Assembly: GCA_018398765.1 (NCBI GenBank)
Contig: JAHBMJ010005886.1
Span: forward strand, 2,501-45,819
Reading direction: 5' to 3'
Source of the DNA: Chromera velia
Lineage: Eukaryota > Sar > Chromeraceae
Length of the DNA stretch: 43,319 bases
Position numbers and translations under genes: made by a program. The notes beneath the pieces are model-generated. The model was not told the origin of the DNA and made no database searches. It saw only the letters and a list, made by a program, of their open reading frames with translations. Positions 26,309-41,100 of the stretch are shown one piece after another (the stretch's first letter is position 1; every line of letters starts with the position of its first letter).

Positions 26309-26339
<31 letters not shown>

Positions 26340-26549
26340 GGAGAGAGAGAGAGAAAGAGAAGGTGTACACACATTAGACAACAATCTGATGACGTGCATT
26401 TGCTTGCTTCAACGCCACCTCGATGGTGCACAAAAGGATTACAAAACTTGATTGAGACCGATATAGCCCGATGCTTCTCGAGGAACCAATCTCGCAACTG
26501 AGATTGCTATCAAGGTGTCAAGAGTTCAATCAACATTGCTGTGCATGCA

Positions 26550-26580
<31 letters not shown>

Positions 26581-28718
26581 GTGCACATACTAAGTCGGTG
26601 TTTCTTGATTGATGTCCTTCCTCATGCGCATGTGTCAAACCGAAATGGAAAAGTACAAGCATTGCCTTGCATGCATATCACCGACAAAGAAGCGGGCGGG
26701 TAGCCAAAGAGAAAGACAAACAGACAACTGACCCAGACAGCTACAGCCGGGTGCATCTTGAGGAAGACCCAGAGGGCGTTAACAACATCGTCCACGGTGA
26801 CGCGTCTCTGCAACAACTCTGGGTTGGGGTTGAAGGTCACCAGCGGCTGATTTCTCTTTTTTTTCTTCCTCTTCCTCTTCTTTTGAACGGCCGTGGATTT
26901 GCCTCGTTCTCGTCTGCCCATGTTTCCCTTCTTCAAACCTCTGTGCTCCTTTAAGGAAGCGGTGTTGGAATCCTGCCGTTCCTCTTCTTTTCCTTCGCGA
27001 TCTGAGGAAGCTGATGAGGAAGAAGAGGAAGAAGAAGAAGACGAGGCGTCTGCAGGATCCTCCTCGAAGAATGCTGTGCCGACCCTTCTGAGGATTTGTG
27101 CGTCAAAGGGAAAGCCCGAGGACGCAACCTCTTCGGGAAGGGTAAAACCAAAAACTCTGCTTCGGCTGATGTGGGTCTTCCCACTGGGAATCTCCGTTGC
27201 CGTCTCCCATCCTTTCATCAGGGAAGCCGTTTTGCTTTTTGATTTCCGACTACTGAGCGCTTCCTTTCCCAACCCCGATACCGGCCCCTTTTTACCCCTC
27301 CTACGGCTAGAGAGATCCCGTAAAGAGATTATCTGTCGGGAGGTTTTTGTGAGGTCGCGGGTGGGTGCGGAGACAAAAGACGAATTGAAACTCTCAGACG
27401 TTCTCCGAGAGCGGGAGAAGACCGAAGGTGATCTCTGCGACGCGCCCCCCCAAGCCCCGCTCCCGTCTCCATGCGAGCCTTCAAGAGGGACCCACTCAGT
27501 CCCTGCCATACGGAATGCATTTCGTCTCAGATGCGTGCTGTTGTCATGCGCTTTGTTTTCTGTATGGAGAGGTCTAGGGCTTTCCTCGCTTCTCGGAGAG
27601 AGGATCGGGCTGGTCGGAGCATCCTCCCGAGAGGCGTCTCCAACCGTGCCCTCTTCTTCTTCTTCTTTTTGGGATTTTGAGCCTACAAATGCAGCATAGG
27701 GATGGTCTTCTGCACTCACTGCAGGACGCAGCATTTTCTGTGCAGTTCTGAGCAGCTCAACAAAGTCAATTCCCTCTTCGGCAGACGCTCGGAGATCCCC
27801 GTCCTCTTCAAGACGGGAACAGCACACAAACGCCCAACGAAGAAGGAACTCCTGGAAGTGGGTGCACATTTTTTTGGGATCTGAAAAGGCCTCGACATCT
27901 CCGGGAAAGTCCAGGACTTCCACCCGAGACTTTTGCCTCCCTTGAAAACTTTGTGAGGCCTCCAGCAGACCCCTCACACTCTCACTTCCCCTAAGGTTGC
28001 CCGTGGGTTTAAAAGAAGAAGATCTCTTCCCTCCCCCCCTATCGGTCAGTGTCAATGTCCTCTTCCCCCCTCCAAGACCATCACAGGCCAGCATTTGCTC
28101 TCCCAACGACGACCGCCGCCTCCCCACCCCTTTCCCAACAGACGATCGTCGACGACGGTTCACACCCCCTGTCTCCGTCGAGTTTCTAGAGGGAGACGGT
28201 GATGTCGTCTGCATGAACCAGAAACCGGCAGCATCAAATATCTCCCCCAGCCTCCTCTGGGTCTCCCGGATGTCCTCAGCATCTATCGGTCTCGGTAGTC
28301 CGTCTAAGGTCCCCTGGTTGACAACCTCAAACGCTGCGGTCTGCACCTCCTTCAACACCCCCCCTTTTATTTTCCCTTCATCCAAACAATCTTCGCTAGA
28401 CTTTTCCTCCCGATCTAGACATTTCAGTCCAACGGCTCTTTGTTGAAGTTTCTGGTTGTAAATCCAGAAGAAGGGTCTAAGAAAGAACAGACGCAACAAA
28501 GGAAAGAAACGCACAACAATCTCCCGAGTTGCCCAGTCCTCAATCAGACTCGAGGGGTCCGATCCCTCCTCCAACGCGCGCAGTGTGAAGAAAAATTCAA
28601 TCAGCCACCCCTTGGCAATCACTCTGAGGGCCCATACGAGATACACCGCGTTTGCCACCACAATTGCTGTGAGCAGCATGGCGTTTTGGCTCGGACGGAG
28701 CGCAGAGAGAATACTGGC
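24803..28718 (-). other. Receptor domains: last membrane segment and ~1,100-residue cytoplasmic region
   Basis: Exon 28718..26733 begins with a hydrophobic segment ([20 protein letters not shown]). It continues as a largely disordered Ser/Arg/Glu-rich region with a serine homopolymer (~26996-27050), acidic runs and basic clusters. It ends with a compact [16 protein letters not shown] block. The final exon 26251..24803 starts with [16 protein letters not shown] and [10 protein letters not shown], then turns into a charged region with basic RGRGRGR, KKKK and a long acidic [14 protein letters not shown] run before the stop. No enzymatic domain is visible. Many RxxS sites could be kinase targets; this is inference. 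Confidence 0.7.
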
Positions 28719-29092
28719 CTGCAGACAGACAGGCACCCAGACAGTTGAGTCATGGTGCAGAGCCAATTACGTAAAGCGCGTCTACCCACAAAAAACTCGA
28801 TTCAAAGCGGTAATGCGCCCACATTTGAATGCGAATCGGGTTTTCACGTAGGATGCAGAGAAAGCCAGTAGTATCGCGACGCAGCGTGGTCTCTTCTTTA
28901 TCGACGTCCTCTTGCACCGAGCATGTTGTATCAGTGAGATTCTGTTTCGGTTAAAAGATGAGAAGATCCGCCATAAGCTTTCTATGTAAGCACATCGAAA
29001 ATTGGGTTGTGAGAGCCGTATACAGACTGCAACTAAAAGCAGGGGAGAGAAAGGGGGGGGGAGATAAGAGGAAAGGGAACAGAAAGCGAAAA

Positions 29093-29138
<46 letters not shown>

Positions 29139-32100
29139 CGAACCTGCAGTGCAAGAACGGAGAGCAGCCACACACTCAGGGCTCCTGCCTCGAGGCTATT
29201 GAGCACGTTGGCGTCCTGACTGTTAAAAGGTTCAAGACGGAGCTGGAGGAGCAGGCTGGCGAGTCCGATGATGAACATTTGGGACATCCGAATTCTGGTG
29301 TCTGTGCCTGGGTAGAAGGCCCCAGCCACTTGGAGTAACAATTTCCTGACGATGATCAGAATCTCCCACCAGAAGAATGCGGGCCTGAATCCCTGAATTA
29401 GAGATCCGTACCGTCGGCGGTACTCCATGCGCTTTGGTCTGCTCCCTAAGGGGGCCACGTGGCGCGCCCCCAAAAGAATGGCGGTGCCGAGAAGGAGAGG
29501 AATCAACAAGCCGAAAGCAATAATTGCCGTACTGCAAGCAGCGAAGAGAAGAAAGGACCGAAGAAAGAAATATTTTTGCGCCGCAGAATTGCGCATCTAA
29601 AAGCAGGTGTACATCTACACTCCGTTGAGAAGACGGACGACTTGTGTCCATGGCGAGAGCAGGAGAGAACACAGTAAAAGAGAGAAATGAATGAGAGAAC
29701 GGATCGATGGATCAAACAAGCGGATTCGTCAGGCAGAGAAGATGCACGTTTGTGTTCACGACTGACACGACGAATGGCCTCCAGAAGGCGTAAATCTCGG
29801 AGTTGCACCTCACCGAGGGCGCTGAGGCCACTCGCTTCGGCAAATCTTGTGCGAGAGAGTCGCACCTGACTAAAAGGATCAGGTTCTCAATCACCGACTC
29901 GAAGGTGAGAAAATAAAGAACAATCCAAACAGTCAAAGTGTCTTGGCACACTGCTGCCAGAATCTTCAAAGTCCATTTCGTCGCGCTGTCTTCTCTCTGC
30001 AGGGGTGTGCGACTGTCGAGCTTGGTGTGGGGGGATGGGGGGGAATGAGTTGGAGGGACCCGGTACCTCCAGGTCCCTAAAATCCTTTTGTTTGCTTGTC
30101 TCCTCCACATGTCACGCCACAGCTGTTCCGACTCATTCTGAGTGATCATTTCGACATGCCTCATCTCTAGTGTCGTCTCGGTATTTTCGTCCTCCTCCTC
30201 CTCCTCCTCCCCCTTTCCAGACCCCTTCTCCGACTTTGAACGCCCCCTTTTCCTGTTCTCATTCAAAGACGAGGAGGAATCGTCATCTATGCTGATCAAT
30301 CGTGTGACTGGTGCCTTGTCACGAGCGAAGGACTGCGACTTGGATGTCGGCAGTCTGACAAAAGAGCAAGAACCCGACTCAGCTTCCTGAAGTGCCTGGT
30401 GGGTCGGTGACACAATGTCATGATCGTTTGAGATCTCGTCAGACTGCTCTGAGCCCTCAGTTGTATGGCCTCTCACCTCTCCTGTCTTCTGCTGCTGCTT
30501 GGCTCGGAGATATGCGATGCCATACCGCGCATTGACTGCAAAGACGAGAGTGGGCCCAAGGAGGAAGAGGAAGAGGGCTGAAGCTGCGACTTTGAACATG
30601 TCCAAAAGAATCACGAGGAAGAAAATGTCATCCTCGTCCCACCCGAGGGCAGTGAGGATCGGCCCGGTGGTGCAGCTTGCCTCCACCATGTGAATAGGCC
30701 AAGGAATACGGGGGATAAGACTCCAGAGGAAATGCCATTTCGGTGGAAGAATCAACCGCCAAGTCTCAATCACGCCCACCAGAGCTAGCAGAGACTGGTA
30801 GTTGACGACAATTCGGATGGCGACTATGTGCGTCTTCTCATTCCCGTCTGCGGGAGGTACGTTGATGTACGAGTAGAAGAGCACGAGAGCCTGAAGACCG
30901 AGAAAACCCAGGATGAGAGACCAGACGGACTGCTGAAAAGGCGGACACCTCTCACAAAGCCTGCCAGACTCTCTGACGTAATACCCACGCTCGCACTGGC
31001 TGCACACCGGCTGCACAGAAAACAGGAAGAGATGATACAGCTCTTCAAATATGTGCATGTGCACCTTTATGTTTTCCATACGGAAATCACATATGCACGT
31101 CACTCAGGGAAAGAGTTGGAACATGTTCAGTCCTCAAGACGTGTCAATAGGAAAGGTCTTGCATGCATGCTGTAATCGATGTGGTAGGTACCGACGCTTC
31201 TTACACGTCTTGACGGGAAGGAAGCGCTTCATAGAGAAGAAAAATACCCAAAGAAAACAAAAGCACTTTCTCTTGAGTTCCTTGACAGATCATTTCTGAA
31301 TAAATCGTCCTGAACAAGTGGTTACCCGAGTACGGCTTACGCTTCATACATCGACCACTCCATCGTCTGCGACTTACCCCCCGCATTCCACGCGCACAGT
31401 GCACGGATCCCGTCTCCCCCGAGTCCAAACACGCCCCAGAAATCGGACACGCCACAACGACGGCCTCAGGAGCGGCCTCTGCAACCACAAACTCGGGTCG
31501 TGCCAGCGGACGGCTGTGCATTTTCAAATCGAAGATTCTGTCCTCGAGAGGATCCTTCTCAGCATTCGCTTCAATCTGCTTGGCCTTCTCGCTTGGTGAA
31601 GAATCAAGCAGTCTTCGAGATCCGTTCAACAGAGACGGGTTCAGCGGACGCTCTGGACAGACTGTGTGGGAGGGACACGGCAAGCACTTTCCTAGACGAA
31701 AAGCCTCGAAGGCAAATGTCTTCCCCTCCTCAGTCTGGGGGTCCCCAAAGAGACCGAATCCGGATTGGCTCTCATCGTACACGCTGTGGGGGTCCCTGCC
31801 GAGCATGTCCGGGACTGCATAGAACCCTTCTTTACAGAAACACGCAGAGGGGTGTCTGCTGTCAGAGACGCTCAAGGCATTGTCGGGGCACTGAATGCAT
31901 GCCGGGGCCATTTGAAATCGGTTGTAGAAGATGCCGGGGCCCCTCGGGTATCCTCGGAGATCTTGCCAGAATCCCTCCCTGCAGACAGACAGACAGACAG
32001 ACGAAGCAAAGAGAGAGGGGGGGGCGTCTTGGCAGGGACCCGGCTGTGGGCTTTTTCTTCATCACAAAAGCAACATGGAGCCCAAGAAAGCAAGAAAAAT

Positions 32101-35100
32101 GCGAAAAAAGAAACGAAGAAGATAAGCAAGAACCAAATACAGAAACAAGACAGGCACTCAAAACTAGAACAGAGGAAAAATCGAGTGGTACATTCGTACC
32201 TTTCTGGGTCTTTTCTTTTATCTTCTTGACAGGTTGACGCAAACGAGAACATCTAGCGTGTTCTTGACGTACGAAATGATTTCCTTACTCACCCTTTCGT
32301 GACAAAAAAGCAGGACTCACTTGCATACACAAGGGCCATTCTCGGTTTCTCTCCAGGATCCCCCCACACAGTCTACGATGATGACAGAGAACGTGCAAGA
32401 AGCAGAGTTTCCAGACTTATCGGTGGCCGTCAGTTGAACCTGATACCTGCCTGTGCCGAATGCTGTTCCACTTTGAGGATTGTATGTGATTGCAATGTCG
32501 TCCTCAGAGTCGACGTTGTCGTTCACAAATGCAGGTCCTGAGAACTCAACCACTGTCATCAAGTCCCTCACCTGGTTCTTCTGGACAGATAGGGGACAGA
32601 ACACCGTTGGGGCCTCCTCGTCTGCACCCAGGCAGGCAGGCGGGCAGGCAGATGATGAGAAAGAAAGAACAGTGCGTAAAAGAGAGGTTTGGTGGCATAC
32701 AGCCATAGGCGTTGCATCAGAGAGGGCAAAAACACACGGCTATTCCTTTAGCGTGAGTCTAGGGACAGTGAGAAGAAGATATCCTGTGGTGATGACTCCC
32801 CACATGACTCACCGTCTGCAATTGCGTCAAACGAGCACGTGCTCTCGTTACCGTCTTCGTCTGCTGCTTTGACCGTCACTTCCCGTCCATCGTCCCCAAA
32901 AGACATCGGCAGGGAGGGCGTCACGGTCACAGAGGACAGCCGAGCGTCTCTGTACTCTATAGACGCGGGTAGCTCGGTCAGCCTGGCTGTTGGCCAAGTG
33001 CTCTCCATCGTGACGTGAACCTCCGACGGGCAGTTGAGGTAGGGTGCCAAGTTGTCTGCATTCATTCATTCATTCATTCGTTCATTCATTCATTCATTTG
33101 AATAGCAACTCTAGTGGTGAATGCCTTGTAGATTGCGTGGCAACGCAAAGTAAAATCAATCAAAATGTTGACACAATTATGCATTAAAAGAGCGGGTGCA
33201 AATTCGTTTTACACAAAGCGCACTGAGCGAAGTGCGGCATCATGATATGAAGGTTAAGAGAGCCGCATTACCAGGAAAGATTTGCTTGACTCATTTTGAC
33301 CGTGTAGACTGAAGCATATTCTATGCATCATGTCACACGAAGCCCACCTGTGCACAGAGGTTCCCCCGAAATGAGAGGAAGCCACTGAGCCCTGGCAGAT
33401 CCAGGAATGGCCACACAGGACCTCGAGGCGTCACCTGAGAGTGCATTCCCCTCAGGACAGTAGTTGGATACTCCCTCGTCGCACCTCCACACGAAGCCAT
33501 CAGAGGGTCCAGAGGGGACCATCCACCCGTCCCCGAGAGGAGCAAAGGGAGCGTCGCCCTCACAGACTGCCGCTGCAAAGTGCATGTGGAGAGATGGGGG
33601 TGAAAGGGAATACTTGGTATGAGGTTTCTGGAATGGAGTTATGCGGCCCCCCCACCCCCCTGTTTACTCTTGGGATTTCTGTGTTCCGTCTTTTGTGACA
33701 GCAAATTTTTTGGGGGGGCAAATCGTGAAGAGAAGACACAGAGTGTGTGAAGATCGAGACAGAATTTTGCTTGCAACATCGTAACCCTGCAGACATGAGA
33801 GACACTCTGACGGAGCCACTGCGAGTGACTGACTACTCAGGTGGATCATGGCCGATTGAGATACAGACTGACTGACGACCTCACTTACTGACTGACTGAC
33901 GACCTCACTCACTGACGTACGTATGCAGTCATAGCTGAGGGCCTCCCACTCTGACGCAGCTGGAGATGCCCCCACAACCCCAACACACTGAAGAGTCGAC
34001 ACTCCCGTTTGGAGGTACCCGTCGTTGCACCTGCACGTACCATTGCAGGCAGACAAAAGTTGCGATTCAAGAATTCATTTAGATTTCTGACATCTGATTC
34101 GTTCATTGGCCCACTGAAATGATTTCCAAGTCAGTATCATAGATTGTTTGAAGGCAGATCGAGACAAACGCTAGAATTATGAGAATAGTAGACAAGCTTG
34201 TCTTTGCTTCGAAACAACGAACACTTTCCATACTGCAGGTGTAAGTGTCCGCACATATACAAAAGATTTTTGAAAAAGCAGACCACCTACACTCTGTGCT
34301 ACCTTTTTGATTAACCGGAAACGGAAAAGTGAATTAAAAGAGAGACCTCTCATCCGCTGGAGGGAGGAGTCGTGCTTGTCTTAAGACTAATGAATCTTAA
34401 GGAGCAAAGAAGACAGCCAGGAGGACAGTCACTCACGTGAACGTCACAGAGTCCAGAGCCTTCCATGAGACCCCATCAGGAGGGGAGGAGGGCGTCATCA
34501 CACCTCCCGCGGGTGCCACAGGAGTTGTGCCCCCACAGACGGTTGCTGCATGCATGCATGTATACATGAAGATAGACCGACAGGTGAAATGAGCGCGAAA
34601 AGGGGTCCAATCAAACCCTGAAAAGAAAACCGTCTACCTCCTTCCAGACAAAAGGACAAACTAGGGGCAAAGAGAATCCGCAAAGAGTGTCGGAACGTGG
34701 GGACGCAATTTCATTCTCTGCATGATAGGCTGCAAGTGATTGCAAGGCCTATGAGTCGTTTTCTTCAGGTGATGAAGAACTGTTACTTGTGGCAATTACA
34801 GGGTCATAGAGACAATTTCATTGTCACAGTGAAAAAAAGATAGACAAAAAACCAGGCTGGCGTATCAGGAGCAGCAAGTAAAAGATTCACCTGATAATCT
34901 CCTCAACTACTTTGGACAGCCGTCAGCACCCTCGGAAAGCCGGATAGGGTTTCATTGAAGAAAAGCGGGGGGACAAAATGCATCTTCAGTTCACGCACAG
35001 AAACGGCACAAAGACCATGAGTACTGACGATTGCATTGAAGAGTCGTCAGCGCAGGCCAACCCGACCGAGCAGGCGCTGAGCCCTCACACGCAAACGCCG

Positions 35101-38100
35101 ATCCACTCCCCCCAGTGTCTAACTCGAAGCCGGCATCGCATGCGAATGTCACCTCTGCCAGTGTGGTTGCAGTCTCGATGTTTGCTCTCCAGAGGAGCTC
35201 TCCGTTCTCCAAAACAGGGGACAGCTGGTTGTCACACAGAGCAGCTGCAGAGGGTATACAGCAATAGATGATGCACACGTACGTACAAACACAGTAAGTG
35301 TCACCAGCACCCAATGTCCATTTTCTGTCAAAAATCAAGGTTTTGATCAGACTGTGGAGAAAAACTGAGCTGTGAGGCACACGTATTTTGATTTCTGGGT
35401 TAAGATTCGTGAGTCAATAGGTCTCCTCGCAGTCTCACCCCTTCTTTTCACCAAAGTTTCCGAAATATCATCCCCTCACTAATCATTCCCTTCCCACCCA
35501 CCCAGCCACCCGCTGACCTACCCACCCTCGCAGAAGACCCCATTGTCGAATCTGTCTGAGAACCCGTAGTTGCACTCGCAGGAGAAAGAGGTCGGGCTGT
35601 CTGTGCACACGGCTGTTTCTGTCAGGTTACCCGTCAGAGGATCGAATCTGAAACCGCACGGGAAGAGCAACCTCTGGCACTCGTATTCAACTGCAACCAC
35701 ATGCACTCCACATTCAAAAAAGTGAGGGGAATCCAGAGGCAGAGAGTGATGAAGAGACAGATGGAGTCATTTGCAAAAGCTGCTAAGCAACATATGCAAT
35801 CACCATGACTCGCACCAGACGTCATTCCGAGTGGATGCCGTTGTTTTTCAAATAGGAGCACACGCAGATTTTTTGTTTTTCAGTGATAAAGACTCACCGC
35901 ACGTATCCGACTCGACCTCCCGAGGAGATGTGCAACTGCAGGACAAAGACACCTGTGCCTCCACTGAACTTCCCACAATACCAGTTGGAGTCGTCAGTCG
36001 AATTGAGAAGAAGGCCCCGCGCCCCTCTTCCGTCCAATTGCCTAAAGCACCAGAAGATCCATCAAGATCTGAGAAGTGCGCAGGGAAGGGGAGAACGAGA
36101 GAGGAACATCCGGATGCTGTGCTTACACAGGTCATGTTGCTGGACGGAGTTCCATTGAAGAGACCGACTTCCATTGAGAGGGCGACCTCGACCCCTGTGC
36201 TTCCACACAGTGCAGCACTGGGGACGATGGTCAGGGTTCTGTTCGGCCTGTCCTGGTTCGACAGAGGGGCAGGGGAGGGGACCCAGACTCGAAAGACGCT
36301 GCCGGGGTCCGAGGGCCGAAAGCCGCACTCATCGGTTGGAAGGGCTACAGCAGACACGGCGGTGTCAGAAAGGACCACAGGGGATCCACATGAGAGGGCC
36401 GTGTTCGCTGCATGCATGCAAACAAAAACCGATGAGACGGAAACTCAAGTTCTGCTCACAGGACAGGACACGACAGGATAGCAGCGTAAGTAGAGCTTTT
36501 GTGTCGAGAATAGATATTCAGTTGGGGGCAGACACAAAGGAAAAGAGAGGAATGACGCGCTCCGTTAGGTTGATATCTAGAATACACAACTGGCGAGGAA
36601 TGCTTGCGTGTTTTTGCTTTCAAGAAGACTCTCTGTGGAAGCTCGAGAAAAACACCATGCAAGAACGCACCCACATCCCGTACAAAAACCCTAGCTCCCA
36701 TCAACATCCATCGGGAAAAAGGAGGGATGACGCATGGACCTTCTAGCGATTGAATACGGCTACGAGTGGAGTCTGCTTTTGTGTACAGAAATCAATCGGA
36801 CTTCTTTTGGCAGGGTGACAGACTAACCGACGCAGAAGAGTCCCGAGCCCGCTAAATTGCTCGGACAGGCACACGAAAAGGACCCAGCTGAATTGGTGCA
36901 GGTCGCCAGAGCGTCGCAGTTGTGCAATGACGTTGCGCATTCGTCCACATCTGCACGCATGAATTCGATCATTCATTCTCCGTCAACTTTAACTTCGCTA
37001 ATTGAAGAGAACTAACATATGTGGGACACTTGATACGCAAGTGTGCTTCCCATCTCCGCTGTCCGTTTCACGCTTCAAGCTCTGCTGCCTATCCTTATCC
37101 CGATCAAGAAATTTCTTGTTCCTGTCTTCACGAGGCAAACGCAGAGCAACCAGTAGCAGCAAAAATCAAAAGAAGCATTGATGCATTCGTCTCATCTCGC
37201 CCACCCAATCCGTTGATACCTTTTTTTCTCTTCTCACCCCCCGGACGAATTATTCAGAAAGTGTTCCCTCCCTTCCAGCAGGAAAGATGGTTGTGACAAT
37301 ACTTACCCGCGCAAGTTCTGTTGTCCGTATTCAGCGCGTATCCGGTGTTGCAGGCACAGTCGAAGGAACCCGGTGTGTTCAAGCAACTGCCCACAAAGAG
37401 GTCACAGGTGTCAATCCCGATCTGACACTCGTCGACATCTGCAGTTAGTGCACATACGTGCGCAGTTTCTGTCTTTCTCTTTTTTGTCTATCCAGGCACC
37501 TACCGGTGTACGATGTGTCCCGGCTGTTACCAGGAAAGAGCGGACTGTGACGCAAATCAAATAGACACACAGAGGGAAGAAAGAAAAAACCAAACGGAGC
37601 AGAACTGACCGAGGCAACTTGGACCAGCAGAAGACCCGAAGTACCCGTCTGAAGGACACGAGCAGACAAAACTGCCAATCGTGTTTGAACAACTGTCCTG
37701 ACAATCGTGGGTGCTATTCGCACATTCGTCAACATCTGCATCACACAAGTGCATGTCAGCAGGCAAAGGAAAAAAAAGTGTTGTAAAGTAGCCTTTTCAC
37801 GCTCTTCCCTATCGCGCTTCTTCCTTTGTTTTATCTCTTCCTAGCCACAAGAACCAAAAAACGTCCCGACCTGACCTGTGCAATTGAGTCCCGCAGGCAG
37901 ACCCAAGGCGACCCCCGAGTCTGTGTACCCAGCGTTGCACGAACAGGTGAAGGAACCGAACACCTCTGTACATGCCGCCCCGCTGTGGCAGTTGTGCAGA
38001 GAGGGGTCGTTGCAATTAGAGGCGTCTGCAAAGAGATCATTAGGCCATTCACCGGTTTGTTCTTCTGTTTACACATTCACTCACTTACTCACTCACTCAC

Positions 38101-41100
38101 TCACTCACTCACTCGAGCGCTTTAGCTTATTTTTCGCTTCTTTATGTGTGTGTCGATGCATGCTCTCATTGATTCATTTGTTTTCCATCCATCCACCCAT
38201 CCATCCCTCCATTCGCGCAGCTCTGAACTGCAAAACAGGGCTCGGTTGCTTGCTGCCATTCCATGTGCGTGATTCGCGGAGCACGGCGAGACCCACCTAT
38301 GCACCGTCCCCCCTGTCTCGTATACCCGTCGTGGCATTTACAGTAGAACGACAAACTCGTGTCCGTGCAGTTTGCGATGGTCGTGTTGCACGTGTGAGTG
38401 CCGTTGCTGCACTCGTCAAATTCTGCAGGGAAAAGGTAACAAAGGGACGAAAATGTTGAGCAGATAGAATCAAAGTAGTAAGGTTTCGAAAAGGGCTGCC
38501 TCGACATACTGAGGTGATCTTCAAGAAAGAAGACCACGAGCAGGCAATGATGAAATTATCTTTTTTTCAGAGAGTGGCCGCAGGACCGTTTAGACGACAG
38601 CGTGAAAGAGCAGACAGCAACTCCTCTTGCCTGCCTGCTTGCATCGACGCACGCACCATTGTATGTGATGACGAAATCCTGGAAACGGAAGCTGGCCTGG
38701 TTGCTCCCTTTTGTCTGCAAGGTCACCCCCACCAGCGCCATCCTCCCAGAGTCAGGGTTACACCAAGACTCGGGAAAGGGATCGATATAGGTCCAGGAGG
38801 CGTTGCGGGCAGCGTCTCGAGAAAAGCTATTAGCAAAGGTGGGCGTGACATTTTTGTTGACATCCACATCCATTCGGAGTGTGTACCAGCGATCCCACTC
38901 ATCTCCGTCCGGCACCTCGACGGCTTTGTGGATCTCCCCCCCCGAGGGCCAAAATCTGGCGGCTTCAGGCCCGTCCGTCCCTACCCCCCAGTTTCCGTGA
39001 GTGACACCGCAGCCGAGAGCGGCGGTCGTGTTGCCATCGTAGGGACCGAACAGCAGGCCCCCTCGACCATTCAATCCAGACCCTGGGGCGCTGTCCATCC
39101 AGACGCTCAGCTGGATACTGTAGGGAGGTCTGGGGGCTGCACGTGACAGGATAGGCAAGGAAACGAGGCGGCAGCTAGGGTGAAACAGCGAGGATGCTTA
39201 GATGATAGCAAAGTAGAGAAATGGCTTTCTTTGTGTTGGTATTATGGTAACCGGAGAACGTGTGTGGACGGTTGAACCGATTTGTTGTGACAGCAGAGCA
39301 TGCGCATGAATTCATTCATTTGGCTGGTGGCATATGCTAAAAAAAAGAAAAGTCGGGCGCTTTGTTGCAGCGGATTTCATCTCGGCGAAAGGGTCGCTTT
39401 CAAAGAGAGGAATTGCATGGTCTTCTGGATCCATCTGAAGCTTTTTTATAAAATGAAGTGTGCGCCACAACTGAATCCCCGAAGGTAAAGCAAAAATCTG
39501 ATCTGATTCACAGTGGACTTCCATCCTTCCTTCAGTGGGCACAGGCAGCATCTGCAGAGTCGATTGCAACCCTATTAAGATCGCTGCTCTGCTCGTCGAA
39601 TGGTTTTGTCACTTCAAAGATGCACCTCAGGAATTAAGGAAGGAAAAACTGATCATCTCACTCAGTCTGACCAGTGAGCCATAACCAGGGGACGTCATTT
39701 CTGTCCGCATTGTCGTACATGTTCATTTCGCCTGCGCCTGTGCCTTGGATGGTCAGAGTTCCGTATTCGAGAGGTGGGGTCGGGTTGAGGGGGTCAAGAT
39801 TCAAGTTCACATAAGACGGTGTGGGCAAATGCCAGGAAAGGCCGTCCAAAGTGGTTGTATTTGCAGCTGCACGCATGTATGGACGGATGAGGTTTGGGGG
39901 AGATTCCAGGTTAAATGGGCAAAGAGGAGATCATTAGTAGAAAAGACATACGGCACGGGGGAAGGAGGCAGGAAAGACGCAAGAAAGGGAATTACAGAAA
40001 GGACAGTTGACAGATAAATCGAGATAAGAGATAGAGACGCCTGCGACCCGATACAAATTTTCGTTCTCTTGCTTTTCTTCGCTTACCTGTGCAGTTCACG
40101 CCATCGCCAAGGTACCCCGCAATACAATGGCAGAGAAACGAGGTGTCCGTGTCTGAGCAGGAAGCGTTGAACGCGCAGTTATGGGTTCCGAGCTGGCACT
40201 CGTTGGGGGCTGCAACCAAATACACGCAGCATAGACACATGGATAAGTGCATACACGTGCACCTTCTCAATGAATTATCTGCAGACGACAAACCTGACTG
40301 GCAGCTAGATGCCAAGTGTCGCACACACGCTTTAGAGCGAGGACCCTGTGAAGTGATGGGGAGCCAAAATTCTGTCTGGTCGGGAAGACGGAATGTTCCT
40401 TTCTTTTTTCCCGCTTGTTTGTTTGTTGCCACACTTCATCTTGCATTTCCTTACTCCTTCTGTTTCTCTTTGCTCGTCCGTCTCTTGCTGTAATTGGGGT
40501 CTGTCTCTCAACAGCTCGGTGCAAGCAAAACAATCATGCAAAAATAGGACCTTCAATTGACTGATGTTGCAACACTCTGACTTGACGATTCCTATAGTCG
40601 GTCTGCTCATGAGAGAGAGGCAGAGGTGCCAGTTTGGACCAAACACACACTTCTGAAAAAAGGATTCCATCGGCTGACCAGACGTGCAGTTTTCCACCCC
40701 ATCGCCAACAAAGCCGGTGTTACAGGCACAGGTGAAACTGCCGAGTGTGTCGTTGCATGTGGCATTGCCATGACAGTTATGGAGTCCCCAGCTGCACTCG
40801 TCGACATCTGCAGTCATGGAGAACATGCCGTCAATCCACAAAGCGGACACAACATCTCAGATTGTATTAATACATTGTCTGAGAACTGTGCCTTCACGCA
40901 TCGATATGCGGCTACCTATTGCAAGACAGAAGGCATCTCGCCAGACAGTCCAGAACAGACCGAAGGATTTCGCAAGAATTCAGGCTAGAAATGGACGAGC
41001 AACGGAGCACACCCATCAACCAGGAGGCAGAGACAGATTGCTGAAAAGGACATTGTGAAGAGAAGAAAAAAATGTTCTGCATTGTCATGCAGTCCTCCTA

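Noticed and set aside
24803-26497. Reading the final receptor exon as an independent gene starting at 26497
   Set aside because: The first ~80 codons run through (GAGT)n/(GA)n repeats. The TTGCAG acceptor at 26252 joins in phase to the preceding exon.
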